DNA of 64,000 bases, from the NCBI GenBank assembly GCA_001898145.1, contig MKSR01000019.1, positions 124,001 through 188,000 of the forward strand. Direction: 5' to 3'. A program made the translations under genes and the position numbers. Source of the DNA: Dyadobacter sp. 50-39. Lineage in GTDB: Bacteria; Bacteroidota; Bacteroidia; Cytophagales; Spirosomataceae. The notes beneath the pieces were generated by a model. The model saw only the letters and a program-made list of their open reading frames with translations. It was not told the origin of the DNA and searched no databases. Shown in pieces: positions 37,866 to 45,641 of the stretch (its first letter is position 1; every line of letters begins with the position of its first letter).

Positions 37866-40387
37866 CAGTAAATCAGCTTCACAGGTCCGAGCAAACCAGA
37901 AGGCATCGGCTGCCAGCGGGTAGCATCAAACTTCTTATAAGTGATGTCCACGATATTAATGTCGTAAAATTTCTTCCAGTCGGGCTGCTGCTGGTCGCGC
38001 AGGCGCATGTAGTTGGCTGAAAGGTTTGTGACTTCGATTTCGAGGACGTTACCTTTTGATTTCAATGCCTCGCCGGCATACAATCGAAAGGGAATATGCC
38101 AAACGGTACCCAGATCTTTCCCGTTCAATTTCACGCTCGCCACTTCACGGACATCGCCAAGACTGATTCCAGCTCCTTCATATTGCTTTAATGGGCCTTT
38201 TAAATCAAAAACGATCCGATAGCGTGCTTTCCCTGAAAAGTATTCGGCAGAATCGGGTAATGTGGTCCAGGATTTCAGCGCTGTAAGTTTCGCGGGAGCC
38301 GGTAATGAGGGTTTGCCGCTCAGGAATGTGAGCTCCCAATTGCCTTGGATCTCCATCTCCTTCGGTACCCGATTTACAAATGCAATGTCCGACCCGTCGC
38401 CCGCTTGCGCTAAAAAAGTGGATTCACCGGGTGGCAACCGGAGAAATACCTCGTAAGCTCCATCTTTCATGCGGGTTTGCATGAGTGACTGCCCGGAAGG
38501 CGGCTTGTCCTGATGAACCAGTGTCCCTGCGCCCATCTTAATCCACCCCTCCCGGAAAGTATTCCCGAGGTTTGCGACGAAATACAGCGGAATATTTCTC
38601 GAATCTTTCTTCCGGATGAATGTGAGACCCCGATCAGCAATTTGCTCTCTTACAACGCCATTAAGGGCCAAATCAACTTTCAAATCCTTTGAAATCCTGG
38701 TGCCTGCCGTTTTCGAAAGCGCTTGTAATTTTTCCCTGAATGCATTTTGGCGGGCCTCATGGTCTGCATTACCCGTTACCGTTACAGGCATTTGTTTGTC
38801 AAAAATGATTTTGGCTCCCGCATTTGCGAGTCTTAGCAGTTCTGCCAGTGTTTCCTCTGGTAAGTAAGTGGCCGAAGGTATCAGCAGGGTCTTGTAGGTG
38901 GCATTTCCCGAGTTCAAATTGCCATTCGCATCAACTGTAAACTTCTTCAATTGCATATCCGATACGAAATCAAATGCATAACCTTCCTTCCAGAGTTTTT
39001 CCGAAAGTTTTCCAAAGGGCAAATCCAGCAGCCAGCGATCGACATGATGCACTTCCAGCAAATGCACGCCGCCGCCGGACTTGGCTTTCGTAGCCCATAA
39101 ATCGTGAATCGGGAAGTAAACCAGCACATCGTTGTCAGGCTTGCTATCCTGCAATAGGGCCTGGCACCATTCGACGTAGCGGTTCAAGAGCGGGAAATGC
39201 TCAGAGAAATGGGAATTCTTACCAAAATTGGTGGAAGCGTAAAACAGCCAGCCGGGATAGCCTTCCTTTTCCGGCGAATAAGTAGTTCCGTGGTAAAAAA
39301 TATGGTTGATACCCGCTGTAAAAAGCTCGTCGATTTGCGGCTTGATTTGAGATAATGAAACCTTGAAATGATTGGCCAGCCAGGTGCCCGTTTCCGAACT
39401 CACCAGCTTCTTACCCGATAGATTCGCCGCAGAGGAAGCAAACTTCATTGCCAGCGGGTTTGGTGTACCGAACTGGTCGATCGAGTAGTCCGGATCGATG
39501 CGCAGGCCCGGAATATTGAAGCGACTCGTACCGAATGATTCCGTTTCCGGAATATCCGCCGCTTCGTACAAATCCAACAGGTTACCCGGCGAGCCGTGCG
39601 CCTGGTAACGCGTTATGAAGCCATGCGCCCGGCTCCAATCGGTCCATGGCTTTGCATATCGTTCCAAAAGCAGTTCCGCCAGCGTCTGATGGCAGTCTAT
39701 TTTAACTAGTGTAGCTTCTGCATTTCCGGTCGAATCGCTCAGCAACGCAAGTTTATCAAGTAAGTCATACTTCCTGCGCGACTGGAATTGCTGCGCAAAA
39801 TCATCCGTCCAGTTTGCACCGTAAGCTTCGTAGGAGTCATTGTACATCGCTCTCGGTTTATCCGTCGACTTGCTGAATGCCGAGTCGAAACGCGTGAGGT
39901 ATAGCGCCATGCCGCCGGCATTGAAGGGATCTAGCACCAGTCCCTCCCCGCCTGGTGCAGCGCGCTTCACCTTCTGCCCCGTAGGCCTGACAGCCGGCTT
40001 TCCATCCATGACCGTCATACTTTGCGCCGCCATCGCCGGATTAACATTCGGGCCGCCAAACGGCCAGCCGGTCCCGGTGGTCATATCCACACCCAGTCCG
40101 AGGCGTTTACCTTCACGGACAGTGTGCTGCATTACTTCCAGCCATTGCGTGCCAAGAAATGGGATCGCGGCATTTTCATACCCCTTCACTCCGTAAATCG
40201 GGATAATATGCACTCCACCCAGCCCCGATTTGCTGAAATATTCGAGCTGTGCGGTAATATCCTGTTTGGTCACTGCGCTACCCATCCACCACCAATAGGT
40301 CCAGGGTCTGGAAGTCGACAAGGTTTGGGCATTAATACCCGTGAGTTGGGCGAGTACCAGTAGGAGTATGAGGCAAATCCGGCGCAT
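37865..40387 (-). CDS. glycoside hydrolase, family GH106 type (alpha-L-rhamnosidase-like)
   Basis: 840 residues from ATG at 40385-40387, which starts a signal peptide (MRRICLILLLVLAQLTG, ending INAQ). The N-terminal domain has the GH106 signatures PWTYWWWMGSAVTKQDI and GLGGVHIIPIYG, with DMTTGTGWPFGGP shortly after. The C-terminal half has beta-sandwich domains ending in a carbohydrate-binding jelly roll. It probably removes rhamnose from plant or algal polysaccharide, in the periplasm or outside. No SusCD pair lies next to it, so it is not part of a visible utilisation locus. Confidence 0.8.
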   Translation of the reverse strand: MRRICLILLLVLAQLTGINAQTLSTSRPWTYWWWMGSAVTKQDITAQLEYFSKSGLGGVHIIPIYGVKGYENAAIPFLGTQWLEVMQHTVREGKRLGLGVDMTTGTGWPFGGPNVNPAMAAQSMTVMDGKPAVRPTGQKVKRAAPGGEGLVLDPFNAGGMALYLTRFDSAFSKSTDKPRAMYNDSYEAYGANWTDDFAQQFQSRRKYDLLDKLALLSDSTGNAEATLVKIDCHQTLAELLLERYAKPWTDWSRAHGFITRYQAHGSPGNLLDLYEAADIPETESFGTSRFNIPGLRIDPDYSIDQFGTPNPLAMKFASSAANLSGKKLVSSETGTWLANHFKVSLSQIKPQIDELFTAGINHIFYHGTTYSPEKEGYPGWLFYASTNFGKNSHFSEHFPLLNRYVEWCQALLQDSKPDNDVLVYFPIHDLWATKAKSGGGVHLLEVHHVDRWLLDLPFGKLSEKLWKEGYAFDFVSDMQLKKFTVDANGNLNSGNATYKTLLIPSATYLPEETLAELLRLANAGAKIIFDKQMPVTVTGNADHEARQNAFREKLQALSKTAGTRISKDLKVDLALNGVVREQIADRGLTFIRKKDSRNIPLYFVANLGNTFREGWIKMGAGTLVHQDKPPSGQSLMQTRMKDGAYEVFLRLPPGESTFLAQAGDGSDIAFVNRVPKEMEIQGNWELTFLSGKPSLPAPAKLTALKSWTTLPDSAEYFSGKARYRIVFDLKGPLKQYEGAGISLGDVREVASVKLNGKDLGTVWHIPFRLYAGEALKSKGNVLEIEVTNLSANYMRLRDQQQPDWKKFYDINIVDITYKKFDATRWQPMPSGLLGPVKLIY

Positions 40388-40451
40388 AATGGGCAAGTGT
40401 TTTTCTTTAAAGACGCGCATTGCATTATCTACGCCATTACAAGGGATTATT

Positions 40452-40492
40452 TAGCAAAAACCAAAAGGGCGGAACCGCATTGGCCCCGCCCT
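40452..40492 (-). terminator. terminator of the act/cox operon
   Basis: AGGGCGG (40466-40472) pairs with CCGCCCT (40486-40492), followed on the minus strand by TTTTGGTTTTTGC. It lies 21 bases after the last gene of the long respiratory operon. Confidence 0.7.
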
Positions 40493-40512
40493 GGAATAGC
40501 TTCTTTCGCAGA

Positions 40513-40794
40513 TCAGTTCTCGTATGCCGACCGCACCCGCGCTGCCACAAATTGGCGCTCGGCCTGGGCCTTCTTGGAATTACGGTACCAGAGGTAACCG
40601 ATCACCGCTACGAGGATGTATGGAATCACAAACAGAAACATAATGCCGGTATTTAAACCCACACCCACATTGTTCCGGCCGTTACCCATTGAACTTTCTA
40701 CCGAACCGCGGCACATGGCGCATTGCGCAAATACACCCGCGCTGTTCATGACAAACAATACTACCAATCCGAATATCGCTAAGAACTTTTTCAT
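40513..40794 (-). CDS. small membrane protein with exported CAMC motif
   Basis: 93 residues: signal peptide (1-24), then CAMCRG with Cys25 and Cys28 at the mature N-terminus, a linker, one membrane helix (about 48-70) and a basic tail. A hallmark is the thiol pair at the very start of the mature chain. Similar short proteins occur near oxidase genes in Bacteroidota as far as I know. Its start codon overlaps the DUF420 stop, so it belongs to the cox operon. A role in thiol or copper handling during oxidase assembly is inferred, not shown. Confidence 0.6.
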   Translation of the reverse strand: MKKFLAIFGLVVLFVMNSAGVFAQCAMCRGSVESSMGNGRNNVGVGLNTGIMFLFVIPYILVAVIGYLWYRNSKKAQAERQFVAARVRSAYEN

Positions 40795-41330
40795 ACGTAA
40801 TATGGACTAATCATCAGGTAAACAATCACGCCTGTAACACTCACATAAAGCCAGATCGGCATAGCCCACTTCACTGCTTTCCTATGTTCGGTGATCTGGT
40901 TGGTATAACCGAAATACACCGCGCGCAATACAAACCAAACGACCCCGATCGACAACACGATATGCGAGATCAGCAAAAAGTAATACACCGGCCGGATAAA
41001 TCCGGTTCCTCCGAATGGCGTCGCCTCGTTTGAAATGTGATAAAGTACGTAGCAAACCAGAAAAACAGCGCCCAACACAAATGCGCCCGTCATAGCCTGG
41101 CGGTGCGCTGAAACGTTTTTCTGCTTGATAAAGTAAAAACCCATGATCAGCAGCATCGAAGTGAGCGTGTTAATCACTCCGATAACGTGCGGCAATACTT
41201 TCGTCCATTCTCCTAGGTCGACCTTCTGCCGGATACCCAGCAGCAATGCTACCACCACCGGAATAGCGATCGCGAGAATATTGATGATTCGTTCGTATTT
41301 TGGTTTTCTGTCTATTGTTAATGTTGCCAT
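40791..41330 (-). CDS. DUF420 membrane protein
   Basis: 179 residues from ATG at 41328-41330; a GTG two codons earlier also exists. It has five membrane helices in the DUF420 pattern (for example LLIMGFYFIKQKNVSAHRQAM and YYFLLISHIVLSIGVVWFV). These His-containing proteins are found in oxidase operons and may help heme or copper assembly, but the function is unproven. It overlaps the next gene. Confidence 0.8.
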   Translation of the reverse strand: MATLTIDRKPKYERIINILAIAIPVVVALLLGIRQKVDLGEWTKVLPHVIGVINTLTSMLLIMGFYFIKQKNVSAHRQAMTGAFVLGAVFLVCYVLYHISNEATPFGGTGFIRPVYYFLLISHIVLSIGVVWFVLRAVYFGYTNQITEHRKAVKWAMPIWLYVSVTGVIVYLMISPYYV

Positions 41331-41336
41331 ACCCAC

Positions 41337-41933
41337 TTATTGCTCATTCTTCTTTTCATAATCGAGGATCTTGATCTCGGCCATCAGCCGGTCGGTCTCC
41401 TCTCCATCTCCGGCTTTGTAAAAGCCCCTCACATGCCTATTGCGATCGATCAGGACGATTTGCCCTGCCGCGCCATTCAACTCGTCGCTTCCCTTTGCAG
41501 TATCTTTCAACTCGCTGGCAAAACAGCTTGCTATCGTTGCACTGTCGGCCTTCACCGATTTCCTTTCTCCCTGCCTCACAGTATCCGCTGCAATGGAGAC
41601 AATCTGCAATTCGGGAATCGATCCTTTTAATGCGGCAATGCGTGTCAGCTCGTCGGCTCCCCGTTCGCAAGGCTCCCCGCAGTTAGATGGTATGCGAGCC
41701 ACCACGGTCAGGTGACCATCGAGATCTACGCCGGCAAACACGCCGCAGTCAACCGAAACCTTATGGAAAAGCGTATCCCCATTCTGCACGATCACCGTGC
41801 CGTTTCCATCTTTCTCCGCCACGAAATAGGGCAGATCGTAATGATTTGTTCCGAACAGTTTCAGTAAAGCAAAAATCAAAGCCGGTATTACTAACGTGAT
41901 GATCAGTAATCCGGCTTTGGGAAATTTTTTCAT
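41337..41933 (-). CDS. SCO1/SenC-like thioredoxin-fold protein
   Basis: 198 residues with an N-terminal signal anchor (about 8-26). The core carries NCGEPCERG (Cys85 and Cys89, the CxxxC of Sco proteins) and a late IVLIDRNRHVRGFY segment. The histidine that normally precedes that strand is not seen (NGAAGQIVLID), so copper binding may differ. A membrane-anchored Sco helps build the CuA centre of subunit II. Its operon position after the oxidase genes fits. It could also be a thiol reductase. Confidence 0.7.
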   Translation of the reverse strand: MKKFPKAGLLIITLVIPALIFALLKLFGTNHYDLPYFVAEKDGNGTVIVQNGDTLFHKVSVDCGVFAGVDLDGHLTVVARIPSNCGEPCERGADELTRIAALKGSIPELQIVSIAADTVRQGERKSVKADSATIASCFASELKDTAKGSDELNGAAGQIVLIDRNRHVRGFYKAGDGEETDRLMAEIKILDYEKKNEQ

Positions 41934-41942
41934 TCTAATATA

Positions 41943-42278
41943 TTATGCGAAAATCGCTTCGAAAATCGCGTTTCCTTCGAGCAGGAGTGCCAGGATCAAC
42001 CAGGCTACGAATATCACCGGTACAAGTATCGACCAGATCAGCGTTTTTGTTTCATGTTTCAAGTGCATGAATTCCCCGACGATGTAGAATGCCTTCACGA
42101 TCGTCATGACGATAAAGATGGATACCTTCAAAACGCCATGGGGGACTGTAAATGCGATCAAGAACTCGAGAGAGGTGATGATCAAAAGAATCCAAAAGGT
42201 TTTCCAGATCGCTTTGCGTTGTTCTGCTCCTGCCTCGGGATCCTGGTTATGTACGTGGTGATGATGTACTTCCGCCAT
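41943..42278 (-). CDS. cytochrome c oxidase subunit IV family protein
   Basis: 111 residues with three membrane helices (about 27-107). The N-terminus MAEVHHHHVHNQDPE has five histidines. Subunit IV stabilises the oxidase. It follows the subunit III genes by 31 bases. Confidence 0.85.
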   Translation of the reverse strand: MAEVHHHHVHNQDPEAGAEQRKAIWKTFWILLIITSLEFLIAFTVPHGVLKVSIFIVMTIVKAFYIVGEFMHLKHETKTLIWSILVPVIFVAWLILALLLEGNAIFEAIFA

Positions 42279-42309
42279 TTTACTTCAATTTTAAATATTG
42301 TCCTATAAA

Positions 42310-43080
42310 TTAAACCAGGTAGAAGAATGTAAATACAAACACCCAAACCAGATCCACAAAGTGCCAGTAGAGACCTACCTTTTCAACCATTTCGTAGCTT
42401 CCTCTCTTATCGTAGAACCCTGTTGCGGCACGGAAGAAGATCAAAATGTTCAGGATAACACCTGAAAATACGTGCGTTCCGTGGAAACCGGTGATGAAGA
42501 AGAAGAAATCGGCGAATGCAGGAGGGCCGTATTGGTTTTCTGTGAGGTTGGCACCGAAGATCGTTTTTTCCACCCAAGTGCCGTTCTCGATCACTTTCAT
42601 CACTGTACCGGCATCGGTTCCGTGGATGAAGTGGCTCCATTCCCAAGCCTGGCAACCCAAGAAGGTAAAACCGCCGAGGATTGTCCAAAGCATATATTTT
42701 TCAACATTCGCACGGTCCATGCGGTGACCGGCTTCCACTGCAAGTACCATCGTAACGGAGCTCGCAATGAGGATGAACGTCATGATACCCACGAACACCA
42801 GCGGCAGGGAAATGCCGTGCAGGAATGGTACGGCTTCGTAAACCCTTTCAGGTACCGGCCAGTACATGTTGGAGAAGGTAAAATCTTCGTGCTTTCCGGT
42901 GAATGCAGGGAAACTAAACCGGGCTGTACCATATGCCACCAGCAAGGCAGAGAAAGTAAAGGTATCCGAGATGAGAAAGAACCACATCATCAGTTTACCG
43001 TAACTCGCTTTCATAGGCTCAATACCCCCCAACCACATTTTGGGTTCTACCGCGCCGGGTGTTGTTACATGTGAAGCCAT
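42310..43080 (-). CDS. cytochrome c oxidase subunit III (long form)
   Basis: 256 residues, seven membrane helices, with the subunit III ending FITGFHGTHVFSGVILNILIFF and EKVGLYWHFVDLVWVFVFTFFYL. It lacks redox centres and supports subunit I. Two subunit III-type genes lie in tandem here; this is the longer one. Confidence 0.9.
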   Translation of the reverse strand: MASHVTTPGAVEPKMWLGGIEPMKASYGKLMMWFFLISDTFTFSALLVAYGTARFSFPAFTGKHEDFTFSNMYWPVPERVYEAVPFLHGISLPLVFVGIMTFILIASSVTMVLAVEAGHRMDRANVEKYMLWTILGGFTFLGCQAWEWSHFIHGTDAGTVMKVIENGTWVEKTIFGANLTENQYGPPAFADFFFFITGFHGTHVFSGVILNILIFFRAATGFYDKRGSYEMVEKVGLYWHFVDLVWVFVFTFFYLV

Positions 43081-43093
43081 TGATAAAAAAGTA

Positions 43094-43681
43094 TTAATTA
43101 AAGGTCAATAAAAAAACAAAAAGGTATAACCAGAGTATATCCAAAAAATGCCAGTAAGTAGCACTGATCTGAATTCTTCTCAGATTTTTGGAATGCATAT
43201 TCAGTTTAAAAGCCGAAGTCAATGCGAATACCAAAACAATCAGGCCGGTAATGATGTGGAAGCCGTGCAGTCCTGTGAACACGTAAAAAAACGAACCTGA
43301 CGGGTTTCCAACAAAATAGACATTCATCGCCACCAGCTCTTTCCAGCCCTGAAACTGCATATACAGGAAGACCAGGCCGAGCACAAAAGTAATAGAAATT
43401 GCTATTTTCAATTGTTGGAACTGATCTTTTTTTGCCGATAAATAGGCCCATTGCATGGCTACACTGCTCATTACAAGCACCACGGTGCTATACCAGAATA
43501 TCTGTGGCATTTCAAATTCCAGCCAGTTACCTTCTGCGCGACGCACGAGGTAAGCGCTGCTCTGAGAAGCGAAAAGCATAATGATCGTCACCAGGAACAA
43601 CCAAAGAATAAACTTCTTCGGGTCCATAGCCAACGTCTCCTGCGGCTCTCTTTCCAATTTATATTGCTGAACGTTTTCCAT
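43094..43681 (-). CDS. cytochrome c oxidase subunit III (short form)
   Basis: 195 residues with five membrane helices. It contains SFFYVFTGLHGFHIITGLIVL and ISATYWHFLDILWLYLFVFL, the same signatures as the longer copy. Thirteen bases separate the genes. The pair probably forms distinct parts of one oxidase, as often in Bacteroidota. Confidence 0.88.
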   Translation of the reverse strand: MENVQQYKLEREPQETLAMDPKKFILWLFLVTIIMLFASQSSAYLVRRAEGNWLEFEMPQIFWYSTVVLVMSSVAMQWAYLSAKKDQFQQLKIAISITFVLGLVFLYMQFQGWKELVAMNVYFVGNPSGSFFYVFTGLHGFHIITGLIVLVFALTSAFKLNMHSKNLRRIQISATYWHFLDILWLYLFVFLLTFN

Positions 43682-43698
43682 TTTCTCTCGATTCTATT

Positions 43699-44592
43699 TC
43701 ACAATTTATCCAACAAAAAAGCAATCTGAACGATAGGCAGATAAATGAACGATCCGAACATCAGCTGCTTCGCGGTTTTATCTGTACACTTGCGCATGAG
43801 ATGGAAAGTCTGCGCGAGGAACAACACCCCGAAAACTGTCGCAATGAATGCGGAATTGATACCCGTCATCCCCAATTCATACGGCAGCCAGCCGATAGGA
43901 AGCAGGAACAAGGTATAGATCATAATCTGCAAAGTCGTGTCCGAGTCTTTCAAACCATTGGCGGGCAACAGTTTGAAACCTGCTCTTTTGTAATCTTCGT
44001 CCAGTACCCATGCAATGGCCCAGAAGTGCGGGAATTGCCAGAAGAACTGGATCGCAAACAAGATGCCGGGCTCCAGACCGAAATGGTTGGTTGCGGCTAC
44101 CCATCCGATCATCGGAGGAAATGCGCCTGGGAATGCACCCACAAACACAGCTATCGGGCCAACACGCTTCAACGGCGTGTAAACAAACCCGTAAAGTACC
44201 AGCGACAGCAGAGAAATAAGCCCAGTCGTCAGGTTAAATACCGTCACGAAAATCGCCAGCGAACCTACTCCGAGGATCACCGCCCAAAGTGCGGCCTGCT
44301 CGACGGTAATTCTTCCGCTGGGCAATGGCCGGGAAGCCGTTCTTTTCATCATTTTATCCAGATCCTTTTCCAGAATCTGGTTGATAATGTTTGCTGCACC
44401 GGTAATACCGATCGAAGCGATGATGAAAAGGACCATATCGCCGGATTTCACGTCGCGTGAACCCAGGCAATAGCCCATGGCTCCGGAGAACGCGATCAAC
44501 GACGCCAACCGGAACTTCAATAGTTCAAATAAAACCCCTAATCTCTCTCTGATCTTCCCAACCCCGCTTACACTTTCCTCTACTGAAATCAT
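43699..44592 (-). CDS. ctaB: heme O synthase (protoheme IX farnesyltransferase)
   Basis: 297 residues, UbiA prenyltransferase family with about nine membrane helices. The Asp-rich motif NQILEKDLDKMMKRTASRP binds the farnesyl diphosphate. It makes heme O, which CtaA turns into heme A for subunit I. It follows ctaA by 20 bases. Confidence 0.93.
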   Translation of the reverse strand: MISVEESVSGVGKIRERLGVLFELLKFRLASLIAFSGAMGYCLGSRDVKSGDMVLFIIASIGITGAANIINQILEKDLDKMMKRTASRPLPSGRITVEQAALWAVILGVGSLAIFVTVFNLTTGLISLLSLVLYGFVYTPLKRVGPIAVFVGAFPGAFPPMIGWVAATNHFGLEPGILFAIQFFWQFPHFWAIAWVLDEDYKRAGFKLLPANGLKDSDTTLQIMIYTLFLLPIGWLPYELGMTGINSAFIATVFGVLFLAQTFHLMRKCTDKTAKQLMFGSFIYLPIVQIAFLLDKL

Positions 44593-44612
44593 TATTACAG
44601 AAATTGAAAATT

Positions 44613-45641
44613 CTAAAACTGGCTACCAGCCGTCGCGGCCACGCCTTTGTACTTTAAATACCTTTTACCATTCACGATCAGCCAAACGATGAACTGCAAG
44701 CCAATCAGGAGAACAGCAAATGTCAAATGGATCGGTTGTGCAAATGCGGGAACCCCGAAATAGGCCATAATCACGCCTGTTGCGATTTCCGCTATCAATA
44801 TCCAGAGGCAAGCCTTGGCTATCTTGCCGGTTACCGTTCCCTCATTCCCGGACTTCAAAACCTTGCTGATCCAGATTGCATTAACAACAAAGACCAGAAT
44901 TGAAAATGACCGGTGGATGTAAAAATTAGCTCCGAGCTCGTCGATCCACTGTGACCGTGCACTGTATCCCAGCCGCATAATCACCAAATCCATCGCCTCA
45001 CGCACCTGGGTTCCAAGAAGGATCTGGAACAACGACAGCCCTATGACCACCAACCCGATTCCGTTCAGCACTTTCTCGCTCCCCTCGCGAAGTGTAAGCA
45101 CCTTCCCGACATAGCCGGCCCATGTAAACACATAGAGCACGATGAAAATAATCACTATGGCGAGCAGCATGTGTACCGTGACGATCAGGGGGTGCAACTC
45201 GAAAGAAACCACTTTCGCACCGAGCCAGCCCTGGAAGCCCGTCAACAAAAAAGCCGCGAGGCTTAAAAAGAATATTTGCTTGTTTCCGGATTTCAGAAAA
45301 GGAATGGAAGCGAGCAGCGTCAGGAAAATCATGAAACCCGTGAACACCCCGACGAGCCTGTTCACATACTCAGTCCAGGTCTTTGTTGCGTTGAACTCGA
45401 CCTCTCCTTTCAGCTTGGCACCGTAAATCTCCTTGTAATCGGGAGGAAGTTGTGATGCCTCGGTGGGCGGTACCCATCGGCCAAAGCATTTCGGCCAGTC
45501 GGGACAGCCCATTCCTGAGCCTGTGCTTCTTACCACACCACCTGCTATCACTACCAGGTAGAGCGTAATAAGCGTATTTAAAGCGAATCGCCGGAACCGG
45601 CGATTCGCTTTAAGATCAATGATGTGTTTTGAACTGGTCAT
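44613..45641 (-). CDS. ctaA: heme A synthase (COX15/CtaA)
   Basis: 342 residues from ATG at 45639-45641; the start lies inside the end of subunit I, an overlap of 26 bases, so the two are translationally coupled. Eight membrane helices in two repeats, with the conserved GSGMGCPDWPKCFGRW cysteine loop and a heme-ligand His in each half (for example FYIHRSFS). It oxidises the methyl group of heme O. Codons 10-21 lie in a perfect palindrome. Confidence 0.92.
   Translation of the reverse strand: MTSSKHIIDLKANRRFRRFALNTLITLYLVVIAGGVVRSTGSGMGCPDWPKCFGRWVPPTEASQLPPDYKEIYGAKLKGEVEFNATKTWTEYVNRLVGVFTGFMIFLTLLASIPFLKSGNKQIFFLSLAAFLLTGFQGWLGAKVVSFELHPLIVTVHMLLAIVIIFIVLYVFTWAGYVGKVLTLREGSEKVLNGIGLVVIGLSLFQILLGTQVREAMDLVIMRLGYSARSQWIDELGANFYIHRSFSILVFVVNAIWISKVLKSGNEGTVTGKIAKACLWILIAEIATGVIMAYFGVPAFAQPIHLTFAVLLIGLQFIVWLIVNGKRYLKYKGVAATAGSQF
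45578..45613. repeat. perfect 17-bp-arm palindrome at the subunit I/ctaA junction
   Basis: TTAAAGCGAATCGCCGG (45578-45594), central AA, CCGGCGATTCGCTTTAA (45597-45613). It starts two bases after the subunit I stop codon on the transcript and encodes CtaA residues 10-21, LKANRRFRRFAL. In RNA it forms a 17-pair stem with a two-base centre. Confidence 0.85.

Noticed and set aside
43080..43094. the two subunit III genes as a frameshifted single gene
   Set aside because: Both have complete starts and ends, and tandem subunit III genes are common in Bacteroidota.
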